DNA of 64,000 nucleotides from Candidatus Kapaibacterium sp. (lineage in GTDB: Bacteria; Bacteroidota; Ignavibacteria; Kapaibacteriales; UBA7675). The DNA lies in the NCBI GenBank assembly GCA_028284775.1, contig JANQRB010000018.1, forward strand, positions 54,966 to 118,965, in the 5' to 3' direction. A program made the position numbers and the translations under genes. Below, piece after piece: positions 32,467 to 41,788 of the stretch (position 1 is the first letter of the stretch; every line of letters starts with the position of its first letter). The notes beneath the pieces were generated by a model. It saw only the letters and a program-made list of their open reading frames with translations. It did not search any database and was not told the origin of the DNA.

Positions 32467-34272
32467 TCAGCCCTTTAATGATTCTCGCCACAAATCGAAA
32501 CTTAGCCACCAGTCAATTGTCGAGAGATTTTCCTGCCGACCTGCGAAAAAATCGTGGCAAATAGTGCGTAACAGCCTGTAATCGTAGGCCGAAAAATTTC
32601 GTACATCCTGCGAATCGATACGATCAAGGATAAATTCACGAAGATGCTGCAAAGCCTGCAAGTTATCGCTGTCTTGCGGCACTTCACGCAGGCTGGATTT
32701 GGTTTTGGCCCAGAGCCAGGCACCACCGGTGCCTAATCCGAATGGGTACGTAATACCGTTTTTCACCAGCGCAATGTGCCGTAGCTCTGGCGCTTGTTTG
32801 CGAATCAAAGCTTTAAGCATCCTGCTGTTGCTGCGCAGATTTGCAGGCAAGGTCAGCAGCGTCCGCAATACAGAAGGTTGGGCAAAGGGCATCCAGCTTG
32901 CAACAACGCCATCCATTCGCGCCTGTTCGAAGCCGTCATAGTTTGGGAGTCGCGTTCTGATTGCCAGTAGATCAAGCAAAAAGGCACGGCCGACTGTACG
33001 GACATCCGGCAAACTGCGCCAGGTGCTTTCCAATTGCCGAAGCGCTCCGGACCACATCAGATCATCCAGGTCGGGCAAAAAAATTGAAGCGCGGTGGACA
33101 CGCATAAGATCAAGCATCCTTGAGAAGTCGCTCGTATCGATTGCTTTCGGCGCGCGCAGTAATAAGCGATTGAAAAACTGCCGCCGCGCAATTTCACCAA
33201 AGCCTCCGTCAATGACGCTTTGCCCCATCCCATGCAGCATCTCATAGTGGCGAACTTTCAGGTAGGCCGTCGCTGGCTCGGCGGCGCAAACAGATGCGGC
33301 AAAGTTCGCAAGCCGAGGGACCAATTCCACAGGCGGCGGTAGATCGGCTCGCAAATGCCTGTGCGTGAGCTGAAATTTGTTCGCGATCTGTCGCGAAATG
33401 CGGACGTCCGGATCGTCCGGTGCTCCGAAAACGTGAACGCCAAATTCGTCTGCCGACAGCCGATCGAGCAGAAATGCCAATACTGCCCGCGAGTCAAGAC
33501 CACCCGACAGGCCGAGCGACATCGATCGAACTGTCGGCCCGGAAGGAGCCGTAAATGCCCCGAAGGCATCGACAAAGTCTGCTGCCGTCGATTCCATCGT
33601 TGGTGGTGACCACAGCGTGTTGTCGATTCGGGTCTCAACCGCTTTCAGTACGGCAACTGCTCCCGGGCCTGTACGGCGCACACCCTTTGCAAGCGCCTCA
33701 TGCGACAGCTGGTTGAATGTGAGCCAGCGCGCTCCGAATACATCGAAGTCAATCTCAAGACCTCCTGCACAGGGAGCCAACCAATCCTGGCGGGTTGCGA
33801 AGTAGCAGATCTTCGGCTTTTGCAACACAAACAACATCCGCAGGCCCAGAGGATCGCTGAAACTCTCGATTCGATCTTCAAACACCCGCAAGACTAAAAA
33901 ATGCCCGTCAAGTGCCTGAAGGGGTGGATTTCTTTGCAGTAGCAGTCTGTTCCAATCCTCTTTTTTCAGGGTGTGGGCTTGCGTTGAATCGCGACGAAAT
34001 GCGGTGCCCAGGCAAATCCAATTCGTCTCTTCTTTATCCGGGCCTACTACGTCGCCGAACTGGCAGGTTTGTTGAATACCGCCCGCCGCCACATATACTC
34101 TTGGCGTTCGGATAGATCGCAGAGCTTTGGGGTGAATGTGCTCTGCTTCGACGCCTGGAGGCGGCCCGTCCGGTGTTCGTATGTAGCCAAATATCCACGA
34201 CAATTGAAACGCCTGCTCCAGAATGTCCCCTAGAATCATCCCCGAAATACGAAAGTCGAAGCGGAGTGCCAA
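32467..34272 (-). CDS. asparagine-synthase-like amidotransferase lacking the N-terminal Cys
   Basis: 601 residues. The C-terminal half is an asparagine-synthase domain with the ATP pyrophosphatase P-loop SGGLDSR (256-262) and DGGFGEI. The N-terminal half resembles a class II glutaminase (FGYIRTPDG; LDGHFLVLRVFEDRIESFSDPLG), but the catalytic Cys that should be residue 2 is absent: the FGY strand starts near residue 28 and is preceded by Ser-Trp. It may use ammonia or another amine, or do ATP-dependent amidation of a sugar acid, as such proteins do in polysaccharide clusters. A Met at residue 12 is an alternative start. It faces the glycosyltransferase cluster. Confidence 0.82.
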   Translation of the reverse strand: MALRFDFRISGMILGDILEQAFQLSWIFGYIRTPDGPPPGVEAEHIHPKALRSIRTPRVYVAAGGIQQTCQFGDVVGPDKEETNWICLGTAFRRDSTQAHTLKKEDWNRLLLQRNPPLQALDGHFLVLRVFEDRIESFSDPLGLRMLFVLQKPKICYFATRQDWLAPCAGGLEIDFDVFGARWLTFNQLSHEALAKGVRRTGPGAVAVLKAVETRIDNTLWSPPTMESTAADFVDAFGAFTAPSGPTVRSMSLGLSGGLDSRAVLAFLLDRLSADEFGVHVFGAPDDPDVRISRQIANKFQLTHRHLRADLPPPVELVPRLANFAASVCAAEPATAYLKVRHYEMLHGMGQSVIDGGFGEIARRQFFNRLLLRAPKAIDTSDFSRMLDLMRVHRASIFLPDLDDLMWSGALRQLESTWRSLPDVRTVGRAFLLDLLAIRTRLPNYDGFEQARMDGVVASWMPFAQPSVLRTLLTLPANLRSNSRMLKALIRKQAPELRHIALVKNGITYPFGLGTGGAWLWAKTKSSLREVPQDSDNLQALQHLREFILDRIDSQDVRNFSAYDYRLLRTICHDFFAGRQENLSTIDWWLSFDLWRESLKG

Positions 34273-34473
34273 ATTTTTGATGTTCCACCTTCATGAAAAA
34301 CGAAGATAGGTGGAATTTTGATGAAGAATAATCGGATGTTTTGAAATAGATGTTTGTCCTACAGTTAGATAAATATACTCTTATTTTAAGTTGGTTATTG
34401 CGATTGCTTTCTTACCAGCTTATATTAGCGCCCTTACACGGCGACCATTGAGTTTAGTCCGGAGATTTTTGAA

Positions 34474-35487
34474 ATGATATCAATTGCTGCTGCCGAGAAA
34501 ATTCCCGAAATATACCTGCAAAAGCTGATCAGGCGTCTTCTGGTAGCACCGGGAATGACGCGTAATACTGTCGCAGGTGAAAGTATTCAGCTGTTGTCTG
34601 TAGGGGAATGGAACCTTGATAAGGGGCCAGATTTTCTGCGAATCGCGCTAATGCGGAATGCTGATGTTGAGACGGGTGATGCAGAATTTCATCGGCGAAG
34701 CTCTGACTGGCTAGCGCATGGACATCATAAAGATCCGGCTTACGACAGGGTGATACTGCATATAGTACTGGACAATGACTGCCAGCAGGTCTTTGGGCAA
34801 TCGACCCTGGTCATACCGCTCGAAGAACTGTCGACGGCACTGCAAGAAGACCGTCGCGAGTTGCAGTCTTTGCACAAGGAAGAAAGGTCGGACGTGTCGG
34901 CGTCAATGAAACTGCAGGAATATGCCTTGAGACGATTGGAACGAAAGAGCGCTGCCGCGCTGGAGCTCGCTGAGAACATCGGTATGGAGGCCGCAATCAT
35001 TGAATTGACCCAATCCTTTTTGGATCGGCATTCGGTCCGGAAACGGCGTCCCCGGGGAATACGTGCCTCTGCCGAAGCAATAATGGCGCGACTTGGCGGT
35101 TCCGCCATTGTTGATTTTCTGCGTCAAATGCTTGCCGGCGCAATTGACGATTTTCCTTCGGCTCTGGATCACTTGGCAGAGACACGCGTTGCAGGCGAAG
35201 GAAAGGCAAGTCGCATTGAGATTCTGATCAATGCGCTGCTGCCCCTTGCACTGGGGCTGGCTTCCCGGGAGCAGAGAGTCGGCTTGCTCCTGTGGTTCTG
35301 GTCCCTGCCATCGATGCATCAATATGGCTCGCTGAAACGCAAATTTGCGCAGATTGATCAGGATACCGTCTGGCAGCAGCAAGGACTGCTTGAATACTAC
35401 TATGAGTGTCGCAATGGCAGAGACCGGGTCGCTGAATTGCTCATTCCCTACAATGTGAGAAGGAAAATTGAGTCAATACAGCTTTAG
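34474..35487 (+). CDS. DUF2851 family protein
   Basis: 337 residues that match the DUF2851 family, common in Bacteroidota and relatives: SIQLLSVGEWNLDKGPDFLRIALM, then GDAEFHRRSSDWLAHGHHKDPAYDRVILHIVLDND, a pattern with conserved Glu, His and Asp that looks like a nuclease- or metal-type active site, though no activity is established. The C-terminal part is helical. It is followed by the glycosyltransferase genes with a 45-base gap and could be in their transcript. Confidence 0.85.
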   Translation: MISIAAAEKIPEIYLQKLIRRLLVAPGMTRNTVAGESIQLLSVGEWNLDKGPDFLRIALMRNADVETGDAEFHRRSSDWLAHGHHKDPAYDRVILHIVLDNDCQQVFGQSTLVIPLEELSTALQEDRRELQSLHKEERSDVSASMKLQEYALRRLERKSAAALELAENIGMEAAIIELTQSFLDRHSVRKRRPRGIRASAEAIMARLGGSAIVDFLRQMLAGAIDDFPSALDHLAETRVAGEGKASRIEILINALLPLALGLASREQRVGLLLWFWSLPSMHQYGSLKRKFAQIDQDTVWQQQGLLEYYYECRNGRDRVAELLIPYNVRRKIESIQL

Positions 35488-35532
35488 AAATCCGAGCTGC
35501 AACTGCTTACTCGCTAACGGGGCCAACTCGCA

Positions 35533-36666
35533 TTGTTGAATAACCAGAGATTCGTCATTTTAACGCAGGATTATTTTCCGGCCCATGGCGGCATTACTAC
35601 CTGGTGCTACGAAATCGCAAAGGGACTGGTCGCTCGCGGATGTGACGTGCAGGTGATAACGAAAGACTTTGAGGGGTGGAATGGCAAGGAGCGAGGCGAA
35701 TTCGCAGTACAGCGTCTGGAAAAGCGTCAGTGGGTGCGCCGCAAAAACCTGCGTCTTCTGAAGGCGATCAGCGGAGAGCCCGATGCGAACACAATCTTTT
35801 TGTGCTCCAACTGGAAGATGGCTGTTCCCTGTTTGCTCCGATCGTTTTATCGTCCGACGAAATTTTTTGCAGCTGTCCATGGCCTCGATGCATTTGAGAC
35901 AAGACCAAAGAATCGACTACTACAGAAAGCGACACTGCGTCGCTCGGACGGCGTATTGGCCGTGAGCAATTATACCGCAGGCCTGCTGGAATCAATTGAC
36001 ATCGCTCCACAAAAACTTCGGGTCATTCATAACGGGGTAGAAGTCGAACGTTTTAAGCCCGGTTTGCGCAATGCTGAATTTGCCGCCGCGCATAAGTTCG
36101 GCACAGAGTTTCGCTTATTGTCCGTAGGACGCCTGGTTGAGCGGAAGGGCTTCGATATGGCGCTGAGGGCTATTGCTCTGCTGCCATCGGGCATCCCGCT
36201 GCGGTATTATTTAGCGGGCACAGGCCCATATGAGGATGAATTGCGCCGGCTTAGCAGGGAGCTGGGCATCGATGACAAGATCCGTTTCCTGGGCTTCATC
36301 GATGAAGCTGACTTGCCCGAACTTTATCGGCAGGCGGATTTGTTTATCATGCCCTCGCGGAACACCGAGCGCAGTGTTGAGGGCTTTGGTATCGTGTATC
36401 TGGAAGCTGCGGCCTGCCGCGTACCTTCCGTAGCAGGATCTGGTAATGGTGCGGAAGATGCCGTTCGCCCGGACGAGACAGGTTACCTTGTCAACCCGGA
36501 ATCGCCGCAGGAAATCGCCGCTGCGATTCAGAGAGCGGTAGAGAATCCCAGGGAACGTCGCCAATTTGGTGAAAAAGCAGGTACGCGCGTCGAAAGAGAA
36601 TTTACCTGGCAGCATACTGTCGGCAATTTATTAGATTTCGTTCGGGACCGACTTGATGTTAAGTAA
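35533..36666 (+). CDS. family 4 glycosyltransferase
   Basis: GT-B fold retaining glycosyltransferase of 377 residues. N-domain: FVILTQDYFPAHGGITTWCYEIAKGLVARG. C-domain: SVGRLVERKGFDMALRAI (donor-phosphate binding Arg/Lys), FLGFIDEADLPELYRQADLFIMPS and the EGFGIVYLEAAACRVPSVA motif with the two Glu of E-x7-E. The start is TTG (35533 or 35536); no ATG is near the first strand. It is clearly related to, but distinct from, the three paralogues that follow. Likely part of a surface polysaccharide or glycolipid pathway. Confidence 0.9.
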   Translation: MLNNQRFVILTQDYFPAHGGITTWCYEIAKGLVARGCDVQVITKDFEGWNGKERGEFAVQRLEKRQWVRRKNLRLLKAISGEPDANTIFLCSNWKMAVPCLLRSFYRPTKFFAAVHGLDAFETRPKNRLLQKATLRRSDGVLAVSNYTAGLLESIDIAPQKLRVIHNGVEVERFKPGLRNAEFAAAHKFGTEFRLLSVGRLVERKGFDMALRAIALLPSGIPLRYYLAGTGPYEDELRRLSRELGIDDKIRFLGFIDEADLPELYRQADLFIMPSRNTERSVEGFGIVYLEAAACRVPSVAGSGNGAEDAVRPDETGYLVNPESPQEIAAAIQRAVENPRERRQFGEKAGTRVEREFTWQHTVGNLLDFVRDRLDVK

Positions 36667-37876
36667 GCAGAACCATAATGTCACCGAACTTAATTTCCGG
36701 CGGTTCGCGGATAACGACCGCCTGCGACGACCACCCCTGCGCGTGGCATATGTCAGTCATCTTAATGATCTGCGGATGGGCGGACAACGTAGTATTGCCG
36801 CCCTTGTGCAACACATCGACCGCAGGCAGGTAGAGCCCTTCGGCATCTGTCCCGGAACAGGTGCCTTCTCCGAATTTTTAACACAGGCGGATTGCCAGGT
36901 ACTCTCCGTCGACTTTCCGGCTCTTAAACTTATTAACATTTTCAGGATCGTAAAAACGCTTCTGCGTCTTCGACGCTACTTCCGAGATCGTTCGATAGAC
37001 ATCGTTCACAGCGATGAGGAGCGTTCGACATTGTATTGCAATATCGCGGCGATTGGTCTTGCCTCTAAGGTGTTGTACCATGTGCGGACTGCCCGTCCGC
37101 ATCACCTCGATGCGCTCAATCTCAGGCTGGCCGACGCGTTGATCGGCATTTCGCGCGGTGCCCTGGCCCGTTTTCGTTCGTATGCGATGATCGAATCGAA
37201 ATCGACGGTCATATTTAACGGGGTTGATAGTCGGACTTTTGTGCCGGCCGAAGACAAGAGTGAAACCCGGTCTCAGCTCGAACTACCGACGCAGCGATTT
37301 ATCGTGGCCTTTATCGGCAATATTAAACAAAGCAAAGGCATCAGCGACTTGATCGCAGCCTGGCAACACCTGGGTCGGCGGCTCGATCCGGAGTCCATGC
37401 CACTGCTGTTGTTAATCGGAGATGCCGCAGAGGGCGACCCGGCCGTGAGCGCCTTACAGGGACTTCTGCATACACCGTTTTGGCGAGAACATGTTAGATT
37501 GCTGCCTCACCAAGGAAACATTCAGGAATGGATGAGTGCTGTCGATGCGGTTGTCCTACCTTCATATCAGGGGGAAGGCATGGGACGAGTCTTGTTCGAA
37601 GCGATGGCCTGCGGCGCCATTGCTATCGGCAGCGACATAGCCGGCGTTCGCGAAGCGCTTACTGCCGACAGCGGCTTGTTAATTCCTCCGGCAGCTCCCG
37701 ATGAACTCGCACATAGCATTATCTCACTGATGTCCGATCCCGATCGGCAGGAACGTTATCGCGTGCATGGCTTGCAGCGCGCCAGAACGGTGTTTTCCAT
37801 CGACCGACACGCTCAGAATGTTCTCGACCTTTATCAGCAATTGATTCCATCAGCTACAGGATCAGCCTATGGATAA
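36656..37876 (+). CDS. GT4 glycosyltransferase, first of a tandem triplet
   Basis: After a ~30-residue basic opening, the GT4 core starts with LRVAYVSHLNDLRMGGQRSIAALVQHIDRR, a glycine-rich acceptor loop shared by the next two genes. Further marks: DIVHSDEERSTLYCNIAAI, FIGNIKQSKGISDLIAAW and GMGRVLFEAMACGAIAIGSDIAGV. The ATG at 36656 overlaps the end of the previous gene, with CGGGA upstream. Its own end overlaps the next start by eight bases, so translation is probably coupled. Confidence 0.9.
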   Translation: MLSKQNHNVTELNFRRFADNDRLRRPPLRVAYVSHLNDLRMGGQRSIAALVQHIDRRQVEPFGICPGTGAFSEFLTQADCQVLSVDFPALKLINIFRIVKTLLRLRRYFRDRSIDIVHSDEERSTLYCNIAAIGLASKVLYHVRTARPHHLDALNLRLADALIGISRGALARFRSYAMIESKSTVIFNGVDSRTFVPAEDKSETRSQLELPTQRFIVAFIGNIKQSKGISDLIAAWQHLGRRLDPESMPLLLLIGDAAEGDPAVSALQGLLHTPFWREHVRLLPHQGNIQEWMSAVDAVVLPSYQGEGMGRVLFEAMACGAIAIGSDIAGVREALTADSGLLIPPAAPDELAHSIISLMSDPDRQERYRVHGLQRARTVFSIDRHAQNVLDLYQQLIPSATGSAYG

Positions 37877-39035
37877 GCCTGCGCTGAATGTCCTGTATGT
37901 CAGTCACCGCGATTCTTTGCAATTGGGGGGGCAACGAAGTATGCTTGCCCTAATCAATAATCTGGATCGTTCGAATGTACGCCCCTTTGCACTATGTCCT
38001 AGGGAAGGCGAATTAGCGGAACATTTGCGCCGGGCCGGCTGCAAGGTATTCATCGAAGCATTTGTCGCCGTCACACCGAAAAATGCCTTACGTATGCGGC
38101 GTCTGGTGCGGCGTCTGCGCGATATCCTTCGTGACAATCATATTGCGATTATCCATTCCGAAGAGGAACGATCTACCTTTTACTGCAATCTTGCCGCGCT
38201 TAGGACAAACACGAAGTTGATCTGGCATGTGCGCAAGATTTCACGCAGAGGGATGGACAGCCTGCAGCGTCGCCAGCGATTTGACAACATTAACGCAAGG
38301 CTGGCACATGCTATTATCGTTATCTCTGAGGCTGTGCGCGCTCGTTTTGCTCATAAGCCTTTGGTAGATCTCAAGACACATACTATTTACAATGGCGTGG
38401 ATTGCAGTATCTTCCGGCCGTCGGACAACACAAACGAGCTGCGCGCCAGACTGGGACTGCCCAAAGAACGATTTATCGCCTTGTTTGCCGGGATGGTGTC
38501 GACGATGAAAGGGGTCGGGGACATTATTGCGGCCTGGCATTTGATGGCGCTGCAGCTCCCGGATGAACAAATGCCGCTGTTGCTGCTGGTCGGCAGCGAC
38601 CTGCCCGAAGATCCGGTGCTCGAGATCATCCGCCAGGCATTGGATGATGACAGGCTGCGTCAGCATGTGCGTCGCATACCGCAGCAGACAAACATTCACG
38701 AATGGATGCAGGCCGCGGATACCTTGCTACTGGCCTCGCATGAAGGGATGGAAGGGATGGGGCGCGTGACATTCGAAGCGATGGCCTGCGCTACGGTGCC
38801 ACTGGTATCGGATGTTGACGGCATTCGTGAAGCCGTGACGGCAGACACCGGCGTCCTGGTTCCAGAGCGTTCGCCACAGGCAATTGCGGCCGCGCTGAAA
38901 CAGTTAAAAGATGATCCCGACTTGTTAAAAAAGCTGCGGGCAAATGCGCTGCAACGCGCACTGCAGGTGTTCGATATTAAGCAACACGCTCAATCAGTTA
39001 TGGGGCTATATGCACGGCTCATCGGACTTCCATAG
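37869..39035 (+). CDS. GT4 glycosyltransferase, second of the triplet
   Basis: 388 residues, a paralogue of its two neighbours: LNVLYVSHRDSLQLGGQRSMLALINNLDRSNVRPF, IIHSEEERSTFYCNLAAL, KLIWHVRKISRRGMD, TIYNGVDCSIFRP, FAGMVSTMKGVGDIIAAW and GMGRVTFEAMACATVPLVSDVDGI. Overlaps both neighbours. Catalytic features of GT4 enzymes are complete, so it is probably active and not a decaying copy. Confidence 0.9.
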   Translation: MDKPALNVLYVSHRDSLQLGGQRSMLALINNLDRSNVRPFALCPREGELAEHLRRAGCKVFIEAFVAVTPKNALRMRRLVRRLRDILRDNHIAIIHSEEERSTFYCNLAALRTNTKLIWHVRKISRRGMDSLQRRQRFDNINARLAHAIIVISEAVRARFAHKPLVDLKTHTIYNGVDCSIFRPSDNTNELRARLGLPKERFIALFAGMVSTMKGVGDIIAAWHLMALQLPDEQMPLLLLVGSDLPEDPVLEIIRQALDDDRLRQHVRRIPQQTNIHEWMQAADTLLLASHEGMEGMGRVTFEAMACATVPLVSDVDGIREAVTADTGVLVPERSPQAIAAALKQLKDDPDLLKKLRANALQRALQVFDIKQHAQSVMGLYARLIGLP

Positions 39036-40236
39036 ACTCTCGGAGCTGGTAGCGAAAACCAAGCCGATTCAGGTACTGTATGTCAGCCATTACAACCATC
39101 TGCGGATGGGGGGGCAACAGAGTATGGTCGCGCTGATCGAAAATCTCGATCGCCGGTTTTTCCGTCCGATGGTTGTGCTGCCGTCGCCCGGCCCCCTGGC
39201 AGAAAAACTCGCCGGTCTGGATTGCTGGGTACATTACATTCCGCTGGGCCCGGTCAAACCGAAGAATTTTAGCCGACTGCTACGAGTCTACCGCTCTTTC
39301 CGTATGATGTATGCCGTGCATGGCATCGACATCGTTCACCCTGACGCAGAGCGCGACGCCTTCATCTGCGGACTAGCAAAGCTCGGCAGCCCCACAAAAA
39401 TGATGTGGCACGTGCGGCTGACACAGCGCAATCGCCTGGATCGCTGGAATGCGTCTCTCGCCGACGGGATTATCGGCATATCCGAAGGAGTGCGGAAACG
39501 ACTGGAGACATTCGCCCCCATCGATGCAAAGTACCGTACGATATTTAACGGTGTCGACTGTTCACGATTCACACCTCATGATTATCCTGGAGACCTACGC
39601 TCGCGCCTGGGTCTTCCGAACCGACGTTTTATCTTGTCCTTCATCGGTCAATTCAAAGAAGGCAAAGGCGTGTTGGATCTCTTGCATGCTCTGCCGCATT
39701 TGCATAACAAGATTCAGCCCGGCGAGCAACCCTTAGTACTGCTAATCGGCCAGGCAGACAACCCTGACTTCCAGCGCCGTATCAAGCAGGAAATTTCCAG
39801 CCTGGCAATTGCGGATCAGGTCCGTATTGTTCCCTTTCAGAATAACATTCATGAGTGGATGCAAGCCTCGGACGCTGTTGTGCTGCCCTCCCATGAGGGA
39901 ACGGAAGGAATGGGAAGGGTGCTGTTCGAAGCGATGGCCTGCGGTGCGGTTGCAATGGGCTCGGATATCAGCGGGATCCGCGAAGTGATTCTGCACGATA
40001 GCGGTATCCTGTTTCCGGAGCGTTCGCCCGACCGCATTGCCAATGCCATCGCTGCGTTAATTGCGAAGCCGGAGTGGCGTGCTACTTTACGCAGCAATGG
40101 AATTGCGCAGGCGCGCGCCAGGTTTTCTATTAACAAACATGCCCGCAATGTAGAGGAATTCTATTTTGCTATGCTCGGCAGATTCAGACAAGATGGCCTG
40201 ATGAAATTCAGCACTGATACCTTAATGGAGAATTAA
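39010..40236 (+). CDS. GT4 glycosyltransferase, third of the triplet
   Basis: Paralogue of the two preceding genes: IQVLYVSHYNHLRMGGQQSMVALIENLDRR, GIDIVHPDAERDAFICGLAKL, MMWHVRLTQRNRLDRWN, TIFNGVDCSRFTP, FIGQFKEGKGVLDLLHAL and GMGRVLFEAMACGAVAMGSDISGI. The ATG at 39010 lies inside the end of the second copy with GGGG before it; an ORF start at 38944 is a less likely alternative. The gene ends 26 bases from the convergent GT9 gene. Confidence 0.9.
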   Translation: MHGSSDFHRLSELVAKTKPIQVLYVSHYNHLRMGGQQSMVALIENLDRRFFRPMVVLPSPGPLAEKLAGLDCWVHYIPLGPVKPKNFSRLLRVYRSFRMMYAVHGIDIVHPDAERDAFICGLAKLGSPTKMMWHVRLTQRNRLDRWNASLADGIIGISEGVRKRLETFAPIDAKYRTIFNGVDCSRFTPHDYPGDLRSRLGLPNRRFILSFIGQFKEGKGVLDLLHALPHLHNKIQPGEQPLVLLIGQADNPDFQRRIKQEISSLAIADQVRIVPFQNNIHEWMQASDAVVLPSHEGTEGMGRVLFEAMACGAVAMGSDISGIREVILHDSGILFPERSPDRIANAIAALIAKPEWRATLRSNGIAQARARFSINKHARNVEEFYFAMLGRFRQDGLMKFSTDTLMEN

Positions 40237-40262
40237 CAGATATCCCTCCCCTGAAATGTCGT

Positions 40263-41606
40263 TCATTCGCCTGAAAACGCCTGACTATCAGACAGGACTG
40301 CCAGCGCCTCGATCATGAGCGATGCCGGGATATCTGAGAGCGAATTTTCTTCGGCGCTTAACACCAATGACCAGGGTACCTTCCAGGGATACCATTCGCA
40401 GGCGCTTTGAAAACGCGCGTAGAGGGCTGCCACTGGCCGTGACGCAAATGCCGCCACATGAACCGGCGCCGAATCAACGGACAGCAACAGAGATGACCCT
40501 GCCACCAGCGCCATGAATTCTCCCAGGGAAAAGTTAATCGGCGTACAGCGATTGTTGTTCACGGCATTGCAGATTGCCGTCGCCCGATCACTGGAATCCG
40601 GCGCTCCGGAAACCAACAGTCGCATGCGCGGATAGCGTTGCAGCAAATGGGCGCAGACCTGCTGCCAGTTCTCTATGGCCCAGTGTTTAAGAGGCGAATG
40701 CGATGCAATGTTAACAACGGCGTAGGGAAACTCGCCCGCTGAGCTTCGCAAACTCTCATCCGTGTCAGGTACAATGTGAATCTGCGCAGCAAGGCCGGCA
40801 AAACGGAGTTGCTGCTGCCGCAAAAATTGATGTACGCGTCTCAGATCTTCGGCCCGCAGCGTCAGATACGGCATCGGGGTTTCCGGCAAGGATGAAGCCT
40901 GTCCACAATCGATGCTCTCCGTCACAAGGCGCGTCATCGAGCTGATAATATGTTCACGCCAGCGTTGCCGCGCTATCTGCCGCGTGAAAAACTGACCGTA
41001 AACCTCGGATCGGCCGCGATGTTCGAAAGCGATGCTCCGGGCTCGTGGCGCTGCCAACTTCGTCAGGATGGCGGCCTTACTCAAATCCGAGTGTATCGGA
41101 GCGATAACGGCATCATAATCATTATGACGCAGACTGTAGGCAATTCGGCAGGCAGCGGTGAAATCGCCTTCAGGGCTGACGGCCGCAGTATGACGAACAT
41201 AGGGGTCAATCATGAGCGTCGATTGGTTGCGTCGCGACGCCAGGACATCGATACTAAGGCCGGGTAGGGCGGAGTGCAGCCAATGGAGCAAAGCCGTGCT
41301 TACCAGATAGTCGCCGATGGCGTCATAACGCAGCACTAAAACACGTCGCAGCGACCTGCCGTCGATCCGCTCGCTGCTGATGGCGCCGCCGCCCAGGGCC
41401 AGCGACTTGAACAGGAATTTTCGCAAAGAGAAGGGCAATGACCGCTCGGGCGCAGCTGAGGCAGCCTGTAATTCGTCGGGCGCTTGAAATTCAGGATGAA
41501 GTGCAGGATGCGTATCGGGGGTCAGAAGTTGATGTGTGGCAAAGTATCTACCCATGAAGCAGCGCAGAGTTAATGAATAACAGCGGGATAGCGCGAAGCG
41601 GCCCAT
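40263..41606 (-). CDS. family 9 glycosyltransferase (heptosyltransferase-like)
   Basis: ADP-heptose:LPS transferase-like protein of up to 447 residues. Marks: VLVLRYDAIGDYLVSTALLHWLHSALPGLSIDVLAS (GT9 N-domain opening), PYAVVNIASHSPLKHWAIENWQQVCAHLL and the donor-site VDSAPVHVAAF. The first ~75 residues before the GT9 core are unlike the family; Met18 (41555) is an alternative start. It should act on the inner face of the membrane in lipopolysaccharide core or similar glycan synthesis. Confidence 0.85.
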   Translation of the reverse strand: MGRFALSRCYSLTLRCFMGRYFATHQLLTPDTHPALHPEFQAPDELQAASAAPERSLPFSLRKFLFKSLALGGGAISSERIDGRSLRRVLVLRYDAIGDYLVSTALLHWLHSALPGLSIDVLASRRNQSTLMIDPYVRHTAAVSPEGDFTAACRIAYSLRHNDYDAVIAPIHSDLSKAAILTKLAAPRARSIAFEHRGRSEVYGQFFTRQIARQRWREHIISSMTRLVTESIDCGQASSLPETPMPYLTLRAEDLRRVHQFLRQQQLRFAGLAAQIHIVPDTDESLRSSAGEFPYAVVNIASHSPLKHWAIENWQQVCAHLLQRYPRMRLLVSGAPDSSDRATAICNAVNNNRCTPINFSLGEFMALVAGSSLLLSVDSAPVHVAAFASRPVAALYARFQSACEWYPWKVPWSLVLSAEENSLSDIPASLMIEALAVLSDSQAFSGE

Positions 41607-41788
41607 CGGCTGCCATAAGCATTCACCGACCCGCCAAATGAAGAATGGACTGTCGCGCAGCCGCGAAAATTATTGCGCGTCTCGACTGGCTTGGGCTGTA
41701 TAATACGCTATCTTTTCCTTATTTTTGGCCTCCATTGCGGTACATCGAGCTATTGTTTAATCCTTATTGTGAAAGAGATCGGCGGTTT

